Shown one piece after another: positions 32,110 to 40,837 of a stretch of 47,809 nucleotides of DNA; the stretch's first letter is position 1; every line of letters starts with the position of its first letter. The DNA lies in assembly GCA_002104905.1 (NCBI GenBank), contig MCFE01000669.1:1-47809 (forward strand), written 5' to 3'. Both the position numbers and the translations under genes were made by a program. The notes beneath the pieces are model-generated. The model ran no database searches. It saw only the letters and a list, made by a program, of their open reading frames with translations, and was not told the DNA's origin. This stretch comes from Basidiobolus meristosporus CBS 931.73. Its lineage: Eukaryota; Basidiobolomycota; Basidiobolomycetes; Basidiobolales; Basidiobolaceae.

Positions 32110-32889
32110 CTATATGTTTGTACTGACTAGTCCTAATTTTGACCTAAGATATTCAAACTTGTCTCTAGCTAATGGTTTGGTAAATATGTCTGCAATCATT
32201 TCATCTGTAGGACAGTAAACCAAGCTAACTGAGTTATTCTCTATAGCTTCACATATGAAGTGATGTCTAACATCTATGTGCTTGGTTCTAGCATGAAAAG
32301 TTGGATTGCTACCTAATTGTATACATCCTTGATTATCTTGAAATAAAGTAATAGGCATTTTTTGACATAGGCCTAAATCTGTAAAAAGTTTTCTTAACCA
32401 CATTGCCTCTTTTGTAGCTTCACAGGCTGCCATATACTCTGCCTCTGTGGTGGAAAGTCCTATAGTTGGTTGCTTTCTTGAATTCTATCAAATTGCTCCT
32501 TTACAGTAAAGAAAGGTGTATCCTGTGGTGGATCTTCTGTCTTCCAAATTTTGTTCCCAATCAGCATCAGAGTATCCCACAAGATCCTGTTCTGAATCCT
32601 TATAAGTGTATCTTAAGCAGATATCAGCAGTTCCTTTTGGGTATCTAAAAATCTGCTTAACTGCTGCAAAATGATCAAATCCATAGTTCTGATTATGTTG
32701 GCTGACAACTCCCACTGAATATGAGATATCTGGACATGTTCCAAGAATGATATACATCAGACTGCCAATCATGGATTGATAAGGAAAGTCAGAGCTTTCA
32801 GATGGCACCAAGCTCTCTTGATTTGGTTGAGTTTTGACCAAATTAAGGTTTGTCTCCATTGGGGTAGCTGCCAGTTTACAGTCTTCCAT
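32110..32889 (-). pseudogene. Copia RNase H region (C2)
   Basis: Frames 32488-32889 and 32110-32433 carry the end of RT (PNQESLVPSESSDFPYQSMI, GTCPDISYSVGVVSQ), then RNase H motifs YSDADWEQNLEDRRSTTGY, ACEATKEAMWLRKLF, LFQDNQGCIQL, KHIDVRHHFICE and IADIFTKPLARDKFEYLRSK. A frame change lies between them at about 32440-32490. Confidence 0.9.
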
Positions 32890-32943
32890 TTGGTACTTCT
32901 TTAGTATATCTTGAATATACTTAGATTGGCTTAGGGTGATAGT

Positions 32944-33936
32944 CTATGTACTTCTGTCTATGGAAAACTTAATCCGTAAGTAGTAATTCAGTTCTCCTAG
33001 ATCAGACATCTTGAACTCCTTAGATAGGCTGGATTTAGTCTCTTCCAATGTTTCTAGGTCATTGGTGGCTACTATAAGATCATCCACATATAGAGCTAAT
33101 AGAACTGGATTTGCTCTATCCAGCTTATAACATATACTATAGTCAGCATTACTTCTTTTAAAACTCAAAGATTCCAAATAAGAATCTATCTTGCAATTCC
33201 AGGCTCCTGGTGATGGTTTGAGACCATATAGTGACTAATTAAGCTTGCAGACCAAATGGGGGTTATCTTGGTCAACAAACCCATTAGGCTGGTCCATATA
33301 CACATCCTCATCAAGTTCTACATTCAAAAATGCAGTCTTTACATCCATTTGATGAATTAAAAATTTATATTTGGCTGCAATAGCCAATATTAATCTGATG
33401 GAATTAAACTTGGCTACCAGTGCAAAGGTCTCAGTATAGTCAAGTCCTTTTGTTTGAGAGTATCCTTTGGCTACAAGTCTTGCTTTGCATCTTTCAATTT
33501 TACCATCAGCCTTGTATTTTGTCTTGAAGACCCATCTGCATCCAGTTGATTTTTGGTTGATTGGTAATTTGACCAAGCCCCAAGTTTGATTTTCCATCAG
33601 GGCCTGATATTCCTCAGTCATTCCAGATCTCCAAAACTTTGTCTGAGGGCTATTTAGGGCCTCTTTTACAGTCTGGGGCTCATCAATATGGACTGAATAG
33701 GCATAGGCTAAGTTTGTACCCTCATTGATATAGTAATTTGGGCTATTTCTTGTCTGATTGGATCTCCGGGCATTTGATACTGGAATGATCCCTTCTGAGA
33801 TATTCCTGGGCACTGATTCTGGCTGAACCACAATTGTAGAGTCCGCTGGAGTGAAAAAGTTTTCATTGTTTTGCTCTGATTCAATCCTGACAATTGGTAG
33901 ATTTGGGATCAAATTTTTGTCATCATCTGATGTCAT
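32944..33936 (-). pseudogene. Copia reverse transcriptase (C2)
   Basis: The frame 33235-33936 gives MTEEYQALMENQTWGLVKLP, GCRWVFKTKYKADG, RCKARLVAKGYSQTKGLDYT, the TFALVAKFNSIRL block and QMDVKTAFLNVELDEDVYM. The frame 32944-33177 follows with the catalytic ALYVDDLIVATNDLE and LGELNYYLRIKF. The YVDD box is intact; a stop near 33235 and another near 32943 separate the parts. Confidence 0.9.
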
Positions 33937-34161
33937 TTTTTATGAAAATTTTGAATTTTCATCAAACAACACATCCCTCAACTTGATCAGCTTCTTTGCT
34001 TTGGCATTGTAGAGTCTGTATGCCTTACTCTCATTGCAGTAGCCCAAAAATATGCATTTTACACTTTTTGGCTCAAATTTTGACTGATTTCTGGCCAGTT
34101 TTTTGGCATATGCTGTACACCCAAATATTCTTAAATGTTCTGCACTTAGTCTGTATCCATA

Positions 34162-35819
34162 CTATGCTTCAAATGGAGTGGAATAACAAAGTATTCTGTT
34201 ATAACTCCTATTTTTAAGGTACACAGCAGTGGCAACTGATTCTGCCCTAAAATCATAGGATAATTTTTGATCATGGATCATAGATCTTGCCATATCAATT
34301 ATTGATCTGTTAGCACATTCTGTTACTCCATTTTGCTGTGGGGAGTATGGTACAGTAGTCTCTTGCTTTATCTCATGAATTTTGCAGAAGAGGATGAAGA
34401 GTTTTGAGGTATATTCTCCACCATTGTCACAGTGTATTTTCTTGATTTTTTCACCAGTTTCTCTCTCCACCATGGCTTTAAACTCCCTGAACTTAGACAG
34501 AGCTTCTTCCTTTCTCTCCATGAAGTAGACCCATGTGTATCTTGTATAATCATCAATAAAAGTGATTAAATACTTCATCCCACCTAAGGATAAACTTTGC
34601 ATAGGTCCACACAGATCTGAGTGAATTAGATCTAATTTTTTCTTAGTTTGATTAGCCCAGAACTCTTGAACAGTTGTCTGGCTTGTTCCCCATATATGCA
34701 GGCTTCACAGTGCTCCAAATTAGCTGGGGGATCAATTTTCACTCCAGATATTAGCTGATCTTTGATCATTTTGCGCAAATAATCAAAATTGATGTGTCCA
34801 AATCTCCTGTGCCAAGGCATTGGTGTTTCTTCATTTAGGCTACTTATATTGGCTTCCAAATATGATGGAATATAAGTCAACTTGTATAGATTCTGATCTC
34901 TGATGCCCAAAGCAATATGGGCACCATTTTGATCAGTGATCCTGCATCCAGAATTGTCAAAACTGAAACTGAGTCCTTCTGCTGTGGCCTTGCTTACAGA
35001 GAGTAGGTTCTTGGCTATTTCTGGTACATAGAGTACATCTTTAAAGGTCAGTGTATGGCTTCCTTCACTGCTTCTAAGGTTTACTTGGATAGTTCCTTCT
35101 CCCACTGCATCAAGTGTTCTATTGTCACCCATGAAAACCTTCTGAATTGGAATTTCTTGATATTGGGTAAAAAGTTCTTTTTGGTGTGTAAAGTGTTGAG
35201 ATGCTCCAGAGTCAATATACCACATCTGAGAATCCTTGTTTGTGGTCATATTTAGTGCAGATATGAATAGTCTAGTTGTTGCAGCATTTCCATATTCAGG
35301 CTTCTTTTGCTGACTATCTTTCTTTTTGAGACACCAGTCTGATGTGTGTCCTTTCCTTTTGCAGTAGTTGCAAAATAGGTTGCTGTTGCCTTTGTAGGGT
35401 GTTGGGTACCTCCTTTGTTGGTTATCATTGCCTGTTAAAGCATTTTCTTCTTCCTTCTTATTTGCGCTTGATTTTCTTAATTCTTCATCCAGGAGCCTTC
35501 CATATACATAATTTAAGGTCAAATCTTCAGTTCTGGACTCTAGTGCTGATACAAGGCCTTGAAACTCATCTGTCAGGCTATTCAGGATGGTAACTATCAC
35601 ATCCTCATCAGTGGTTGGTATGCCCACAGATTCCATCTCATCTACCAGCAGGGTAATTCTGTTAATTAGATTTTTGATTTCTTCTCCTGGCAGCATCTTT
35701 GTAGTAAAGAATTTTCTTCTCAGATACATTTTCTTGGCAGCTGAACATGACTGGTAGGTGTCTTCTAATGCTTTCCAGGCATTCTTTGCTGTTTTTACTC
35801 TTGAGCATTGAATTAGCAA
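34162..35819 (-). pseudogene. Copia gag (C-terminal), protease and integrase (C2)
   Basis: A 395-codon frame (34632-35819) spans the gag capsid (AKNAWKALEDTYQS, LPGEEIKNLINRITLL), a CCHC knuckle (CNYCKRKGHTSDWC), protease DSGA, and the integrase HHCC (WHRRFGHINFDYL to CEACIYG). A one-base deletion near 34645 (AAAAC in C1, AAAC here) shifts frame into a stop; the core DDE domain resumes at 34162-34602 with FIDDYTRYTWVYFMERKEEA, HCDNGGEY and QNGVTE. The uninterrupted RKSSA-NKKEEE junction here is the empty site for LTR-A4. Confidence 0.92.
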
Positions 35820-35821
35820 TT

Positions 35822-36074
35822 TGTCCTTGACATTAAGGCAAATGCAGTTGAAGGCACTTTACTCTTTCTTCTGGTACTTTAAGGCTTCCTCTCCCACATT
35901 TTTAGGAGGGCATTCTTCTCCCATGACAATATCCCAAAGGCCTCTTTCTTATAGCAGCTTCCTCATCTTTACCTTCCACACTTGGTAGTTACATCCATCC
36001 TTCTTTTCAACACAGGTGAAAATTTTAGTAACTGCTGTAGTAGACACTGCAGAGAGTGATAGCTTGGGGCTCAT
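35822..36074 (-). pseudogene. Copia gag N-terminus (C2)
   Basis: From the ATG at 36074, inside the primer-binding site, the frame reads MSPKLSLSAVSTTAVTKIF and NYQVWKVKMRKLL, then hits TAA at about 35950 where C1 has CAA (a C-to-T change in a CpA context). The ERGLWDIVMGEECPP block follows and the frame breaks again near 35860. Confidence 0.85.
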
Positions 36075-36078
36075 AACC

Positions 36079-36427
36079 TGTTGTAAGAGTCTTGGAGATA
36101 TTGGAAGTGATTTGGGAGGACAAGTAGTGTATATGGTTTGCATTTAGTGATTTAATGAATGTAAAAGCAGTATTTGTACTTTTACATTGTCTTGGCATAA
36201 CAGACTCATAGAATAGGTTAAGGAAGGTCCCAAGAGCATGTGTGCAAAGTGTGGGGCTGTTTGGACAACCTTGAGAATTTTCATGTTCTGGGTACCCGGT
36301 ATTTGGTGAAAATATTCTAAGTATACCCAAACAAGGAATTTGGTCAGTATTCCCTAGAACTTGAAGGTAATGATCTATGTGACTAAGTCAGGTGAGTAAT
36401 TAGGCGGAATTCCAAATTTTTACAACA
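36079..36427 (-). repeat. 5' LTR of copia C2
   Basis: 349 bp with intact ends TGTTGTAAAAATTTGG and CTCTTACAACA on the coding strand, followed inward by the primer-binding site. Compared with the 3' LTR there are dozens of substitutions and a few single-base indels. Confidence 0.92.
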
Positions 36428-37151
36428 AACTCAACCAATTCAAGAGAGCTTAGTGCCATCTGGAAGCCCTGACTTTCCTTATCAATCTATGATTGACTGT
36501 CTGATGTATATCATGCTTGGAACATTTCTAGATATACCATATTCAATGGGAGTTGTCAGCCAGCATAATCAGAACTTTGGATCTAATCATATTGAAACAG
36601 TTAAGCAGATTTTTAGATATCTGAAAGGAACTGCTGATATCTGCTTAAGATACACTCATAAGGATTCAGAGCAGGATCTTGTGGGATACTCTGATACTGA
36701 TTGGGGGTGAAATTTGGAAGACAGAAGATCCATTGCACAATACACCTTTCCTTACTGTAAAGGAGCAATTTCATGGAATTCAAGAAAGCAACCAACCATA
36801 GCACTTTCTACCACAGAGGCAGAGCATATTGCAGCCTGTGAAGCTACAAAAGATGCAATGTGGTTAAGAAAGCTTTTTGAGGATTTAGGCTTATGTCAAA
36901 AAATGCCTATTACATTATTTCAAGATAATCAAGGATGTATGGAATTAGGTAGAAATCCAACATTTCATGCTAGAACTAAGCACATAGAAATTAGACATCA
37001 TACCATGCATGAAGCTATAGAGAACAACTTAATCAACTTAGCCTACTGTCCTATAGATGAAATGATTGCAGACATATTCACCAAACCATTAGCTAGAGAC
37101 AAGTTTGAATATCTTAGGTCAAAATTGGGACTAGTCAGTATGAACATTTAG
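36428..37151 (+). pseudogene. Copia RT end and RNase H (C1)
   Basis: Frames 36453-36710 and 36714-37151 read SPDFPYQSMIDCLMYIMLGT, VKQIFRYLKGTADICLRYTH, LVGYSDTDW, then (after TGA at about 36709) TTEAEHIAACEATKDAMWLR, LFQDNQGCMELGRNP, KHIEIRHH and DIFTKPLARDKFEYLRSK. It is the right-hand continuation of C1 beyond the C2 insertion. Confidence 0.9.
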
Positions 37152-37162
37152 TTGAGTGGGAG

Positions 37163-37493
37163 TGTTGTAAAAATCTGTAATTCCACCAAAATATTCACCT
37201 AACTTAGTCACTTAGATCATTACATCCAAACCCTTGAGAATACTGACCAAATTCCTTGATGGGATTTACTTAGAATATTTACCCAAAACATGAAAATTAG
37301 ATAAGTTGTCCAAACAGCCCAAACTTTGCACACATGCTCTTGGGACCCTCCTAAGCCTATTCTATGTGTTTGATATATCAAGACCATGTAAAAGTGTAAA
37401 TACTACTTTTACATTCAATATATCATTAAGTGAGAACCACATAATCTACTTGTTCTCCCAATCACTTTCAATATCTCCAGGACTCTTATAACA
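37163..37493 (+). repeat. 3' LTR of copia C1
   Basis: 331 bp, TGTTGTAAAAATC to CTCTTATAACA, preceded by GTTGAGTGGGAG. It lacks about 20 bp that are present in both C2 LTRs (the CAGGTACCCAGAACATG area). It marks the right end of the retrotransposon cluster. Confidence 0.9.
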
Positions 37494-37509
37494 AAAGGAC
37501 CATTTGAAC

Positions 37510-37660
37510 ACCATTAAGTTTATTTACCTATATTATCATATTATGCCTAGAAAAGCCTGCAATGCTCCCAAAGGCTGGTGTATCTCCAGTGCAGACAATG
37601 ACATGGGCTTTGACTTGGCAGTCACTCACTAGCATCCTGCTTAATAGCTACTGAAATTCA
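37510..37660 (-). pseudogene. tnp2-like transposase fragment, copy F5
   Basis: On the minus strand the sequence encodes MLVSDCQVKAHVIVCTGDTP followed by AFGSIAGFSRHN. The D-x-P-A core and GFSxH segment are the conserved tnp2-family block and align base by base with 8220-8370 (VSDFHVKVHMVLCVADFPAI). This is the last transposon trace before the gene block. Confidence 0.6.
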
Positions 37661-38387
37661 TCTAGTAATGAATGTTGATAGTTATCCAAGATGTATAGTG
37701 TTTGGGGACTAGATGCCTAAAGGTATATATCTTTAGGCTCAAATGATAGATGTATAACCAGTACTTAGGGAGTTGATAGAAAGATGACCATCAAAATCTC
37801 AAAGTTTAAGCCAGTTGTTGGCAACATATGCATGTAAACTTATTAAAGTCCCAATGTGTTCTCTAGTGAGCCATGAGCCAATTTGCTCCAGGTGAAATTC
37901 CCGTGAAATGTTTGTACAACGCCCCTATGAGTGAGAACCTACTCTCAAATACATAAGATTACCAAACTTCGTGTTTATGTACTTTGAATACCTGGCGTGT
38001 TAATTGGCTACGTTGCAACGAGATATGGAAGATGTGTCAAGTGTCAGTACCCGTTCACTGCACCCCTGTTTCTCATAAGAAATGTGGAGAGATTGTAGTG
38101 GATCTGGTGGCTGACAATGAAAATCAGGAATGAGCCGACGCTTCTGTCACATGTAAGTGCATTGCCCATTGCTATCAAACTCCAAGATAAAGGGACAAAA
38201 TGGGAGATTGCATGTGGATTTTGACACTTCATCCACCCATTCCGAACATAGCTTAGACCAACGGTACGGTAGTCTTGATTGGTCGGGGTTGGGCAATGAT
38301 TCAGTGGCTGGCATTTTAACCCACTCAGACCTATCTCCACCTCGCTTTGTCCTTCTCTCCCCCGACCTATTTCTTTCAAGGCATTCC
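37661..38387. other. Transition zone and GATA-gene upstream region
   Basis: Base composition and CpG content rise through this stretch, from AT-rich repeat DNA to gene-block DNA. No gene is seen before the GATA factor start at 38388. The open frame of that gene extends in frame upstream to about 38157 without an ATG, so a 5' untranslated leader is likely. No convincing TATA box was found. Confidence 0.55.
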
Positions 38388-39631
38388 ATGGCACCCATCC
38401 TACTGAAAATCAAGGGAAGACACTCCTTCTCTTCCTTCACCAAACTTGCTTCCGAGGAGGAGCTCCAGAAAACTTGGAGAGTGTGCACCCAAGCCAGAGA
38501 CTCCCTGGAGAACGGCTGTCGACTGGAAAACCTCTCTTGGCGGCTTTGGCACCTGCACAAGAAGCTGGTGGTGGGCCAGGGGATGTGGAAGCCCCAGCTC
38601 AAGAGGATCACCTTCGAGGCGGCCACGAGACTCGACCTTGACAACATCTCGAGACAAAACTCGTTGCAAGTTGAACTTGACGCGAACGACAGTTCCCGGT
38701 TGGAGGGCTCGCCTCCCCTAATGGCCACTTCACCACAAGACAAGTCACCTGATATCTCGGTGCGGGACCCCACCACTCTCCAGCTGGTAGCTGATACCAT
38801 GCGTTGCCCGACTCAACTGGCTAACCTCGAGGAGATATTGGGGGCCTATACCACCTCTGCTCTGATGAGCACTCAACAGTATACGGGGCCAAGCACCAAC
38901 GCCGTATCCATATCCCAATTTGCTCCTGTAAGCATCTACGATCAATGGTGCGAAGGAACCGTCCCCTCATCTAGCCATCGCTCCTCTCTATCCACCATGC
39001 TTTCCGTCACGGGGGTACAGGCCAAGGCCCTCCTCCCGTCCCCAAATGAACCTCAGCGACCTCCCCTCTCGGCCAGCTCCAGCTCCAGCTCGTGTGTTTC
39101 CGCCGTCAGTACCGAGACGAAGCTCGAATGTCAGAATTGTGGAGTGACCTCGACCCCGCTTTGGAGACGCTCGACACGTGACGAGCTTCTCTGCAACGCC
39201 TGTGGACTGTAGTGAGTGTTGGGCCACTTCAGAGAGAATTTCCCTGCCGGACTAACAGAGTTGTTTGATGTAGTCTGAAACTCCACAACATGGCCCGACC
39301 CAAGAACATGAAATCCCATGTTGCGCGTAAGGATTCCCGACACGAAGACTCGGGAACCCCGGTGTGCTCGAACTGCGCGACCACAACCACATCTCTGTGG
39401 CGACGGGATGGGGATGGGCTGCCGCTGTGCAACGCTTGCGGGTTATAGTGAGTTCCTCCAGCATAGTCATCGTGAGTTGAATGGGCGCTGACCTCGATGT
39501 TGATCAGTTTGAAGCTGCATCACCAGAAACGACCGCTCTCGATGAAGACCGACGTGATCAAGAAGCGGCAGCGCTACGAAGGTGGGCAGACCACGAACCG
39601 GGGCCCCAAAAACCCCTCCTCTGGGCTGTGA
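38388..39631 (+). CDS. Two-finger GATA transcription factor with AreA/Gaf1-type N-terminus
   Basis: DNA-binding regulator, probably nuclear. Exons 38388-39211, 39274-39447 and 39508-39631 give 373 aa; introns are 62 and 60 nt, GTGAGT...AG, the first with CTAAC. I chose the ATG at 38388 because [10 protein letters not shown] starts the conserved N-terminal block (residues about 15-50, [20 protein letters not shown] and NLSWRLW), the DUF1752 domain of AreA/NIT2/Gaf1 nitrogen regulators. Finger 1 is C248-x2-C251-x17-C269-x2-C272 (TPLWRR); finger 2 is C306-x2-C309-x17-C327-x2-C330 (TSLWRR). Finger 2 has the canonical basic tail [20 protein letters not shown]; finger 1's tail is less typical. The linker is Ser/Pro-rich. 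Known DUF1752 proteins usually have one finger; two-finger fungal GATA factors of the siderophore (SreA/Urbs1) type have wider spacing. Its targets are unknown. Confidence 0.93.
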
Positions 39632-39744
39632 ACAGAAAGGAGAAATGCACCGACTCGCAGATATGAAGACTTTAATAGTTTAATTCGCGCATTCGTCTAT
39701 TACATTAACTACCATTACGAAGGAAGCGAGACACCTGATCTAAT

Positions 39745-39903
39745 CTATATCGAGCCCGAGAAGTGCTTGGGCAACACCGAGGTTCGGTCGTATTCATCCG
39801 ACGAGTGGGTCAGGTAAATCTTCTCGAACCTGCTGAAACGCACCGCCTTCTTGAGCTTGGCGTTTGCTGGGCCGCAACTGGCCATCGAAGTGGATATCGG
39901 CAT
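39745..39903 (-). CDS. Small basic protein with VRF...THS..EYDR motif
   Basis: A 52-aa intronless frame. After a short Ser/Ala/Lys start it reads LKKAVRFSRFEKIYLTHSSD then EYDRTSVLPKH. KAVRF fits the [K/R]-x-V-x-F docking motif for protein phosphatase 1. From memory, a VxF...[Y/F]xxS..EYDR[S/T] module occurs in a number of fungal proteins of unknown function; I could not verify this. The start is uncertain (ATG at 39903, or an in-frame Met six codons on), and upstream exons cannot be excluded. It converges with the GATA gene, whose stop is about 110 bp away. A TATAAAG lies 186 nt upstream on the minus strand. Confidence 0.5.
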   Translation of the reverse strand: MPISTSMASCGPANAKLKKAVRFSRFEKIYLTHSSDEYDRTSVLPKHFSGSI

Positions 39904-40088
39904 GAAGTATCTTATCTTGCGAATAACACGGGTGCAACCGTCGCCTTGCCGTGACGAGGCTCACAAGTGGATTGAGTTCAGAAGCCTCCCTTGGTTCAAC
40001 GAAGCGGGACAGGTAGGGGAGGTTAATAGAGGCGGAATGACGGAAAGACAAAGATGTCTAGTCAGGCGGTCGACGGTTACGCGTTATA

Positions 40089-40095
40089 CTTTATA
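40089..40095 (-). promoter_or_regulatory. TATA-like box upstream of the 52-aa gene
   Basis: The minus strand reads TATAAAG, 186 nt before the ATG at 39903. The distance is plausible for a gene with a leader, but only the sequence supports it. Confidence 0.35.
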
Positions 40096-40103
40096 CAAGC
40101 GGA

Positions 40104-40701
40104 CCTTGACTCCGTCCACCAGGAATTCCCCGATGACCCCTAGGTTCAAAAACAACTTTGAAACAAGCGGGATGAGCTGGGTGGTGCTTGGACTATATGC
40201 TTTTATCTGGCGAGTCGTTTCGCCAGGCGGATGCGCGCCCAAATAACCGCCAATATGGGGATTTAATGGAGGATTGCATACATTCCACATGCCTGAATAA
40301 ACTCTGCTTATAGGGCGATTTGGTCCATCCTTGATGACATCTACACACCGTGTATACAGGGCGCATCAGCAGGCATATGAAAGTCATAGTGTAGGATTAG
40401 GGTTAGGGTTGGTCCGGCGCTGACATGTGACAGTCGGAGCCGGTTGGAACCTGGCACTGTCCCTAAAACCCCGATCAGTTACTATTGGAACGGGGCTAGT
40501 GAATGGATGCTGGTTTGGAGTGCTTGGTAGCTAGAAGAGCCTCAAGACTTGCGCCAGGTGGGTAGGCATGTGTGACCGGAAATAGCAACAATCCCACGTT
40601 TGTAAGCAACATTAACTACCAATCACCTGCCACTGCCATACACGGTCATCAGCCATTCGTTCCGTTGGTTCTAGTACACAAGCCGAGAGTATTCTATACC
40701 G
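40104..40701. other. Intergenic region between divergent genes
   Basis: No coding frame is convincing here. It lies between the divergently read 52-aa gene and FAD synthase. It contains the telomere-like doublet at 40397-40410 and an imperfect hairpin around 40430-40465 (GACAGT...ACTGTC). Confidence 0.5.
40397..40410 (+). promoter_or_regulatory. TTAGGG doublet (interstitial telomere-like motif)
   Basis: The sequence is TTAGGGTTAGGGTT, two perfect vertebrate/fungal-type telomere units, about 430 bp upstream of the FAD synthase ATG. In yeasts such motifs in promoters bind Tbf1-like factors; that role here is only inferred. Confidence 0.45.
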
Positions 40702-40708
40702 TATAAAA
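40702..40708 (+). promoter_or_regulatory. TATA box of FAD synthase gene
   Basis: TATAAAA, 130 nt before the start codon at 40838, in the otherwise GC-balanced upstream region. Confidence 0.5.
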
Positions 40709-40837
40709 AATTGTTTCGCACCGCTATAATAGGATTTGAGGGTGGATGGGTCTTGTTGTTTTAGAGGTGCGGTTTGTTCGGTTTCGCCTCAACTCAGCAC
40801 AACTTGGCAGCAACTGTGGCCCACGCATACGTTGAAT

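Larger units (their letters stand above)
31750..36427 (-). mobile_element. Ty1/copia element C2, full length, inserted in C1
   Basis: 4,678 bp on the minus strand with two 349-bp LTRs (36079-36427 as 5', 31750-32098 as 3'), primer-binding site, gag, zinc knuckle, protease, integrase, RT and RNase H. It lies inside C1 in opposite orientation. The flanks are TATGG and AACTC, not a duplication, and about 440 bp of C1 are missing at the joint. The two LTRs differ at dozens of positions, so this copy is not recent despite near-identical protease segments in C1 and C2. Stops and frameshifts inactivate it. Confidence 0.92.
27577..37493 (+). mobile_element. Ty1/copia element C1, interrupted by C2 and by LTR-A4/B2
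   Basis: C1 reads on the plus strand: a 5' LTR remnant (27577-27647), primer-binding site, gag (27652-28261), LTR-A4 insertion, zinc knuckle-protease-integrase (30145-31398), RT start (31400-31749), the whole element C2 in reverse (31750-36427), RT end and RNase H (36428-37151) and the 3' LTR (37163-37493). Integrase before RT is the copia order. Two segments present in C2 are absent from C1: about 560 bp between integrase and RT (junction near 31398), and about 440 bp at the C2 insertion point. No TSD can be scored because the 5' LTR is truncated. Confidence 0.88.

Noticed and set aside
38147-38800. 217-codon minus-strand open frame opposite the GATA gene
   Set aside because: No recognisable motif, and the plus strand carries the conserved DUF1752 and zinc-finger coding sequence.
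39851-40246. 131-codon plus-strand frame
   Set aside because: No motif or clear start; it overlaps the 52-aa minus-strand gene and its promoter.
40084-40290. 68-codon minus-strand frame ending VDGVKVRLYKV
   Set aside because: It ends in a stop before the 52-aa gene, cannot be spliced to it with a clear donor and acceptor, and has no motif.
40397-40410. Chromosome end or subtelomere
   Set aside because: Only two TTAGGG units, with ordinary genes on both sides.
40430-40465. Hairpin GACAGT...ACTGTC as a structured RNA
   Set aside because: The stem is short and imperfect, with no matching flanking structure or known family.
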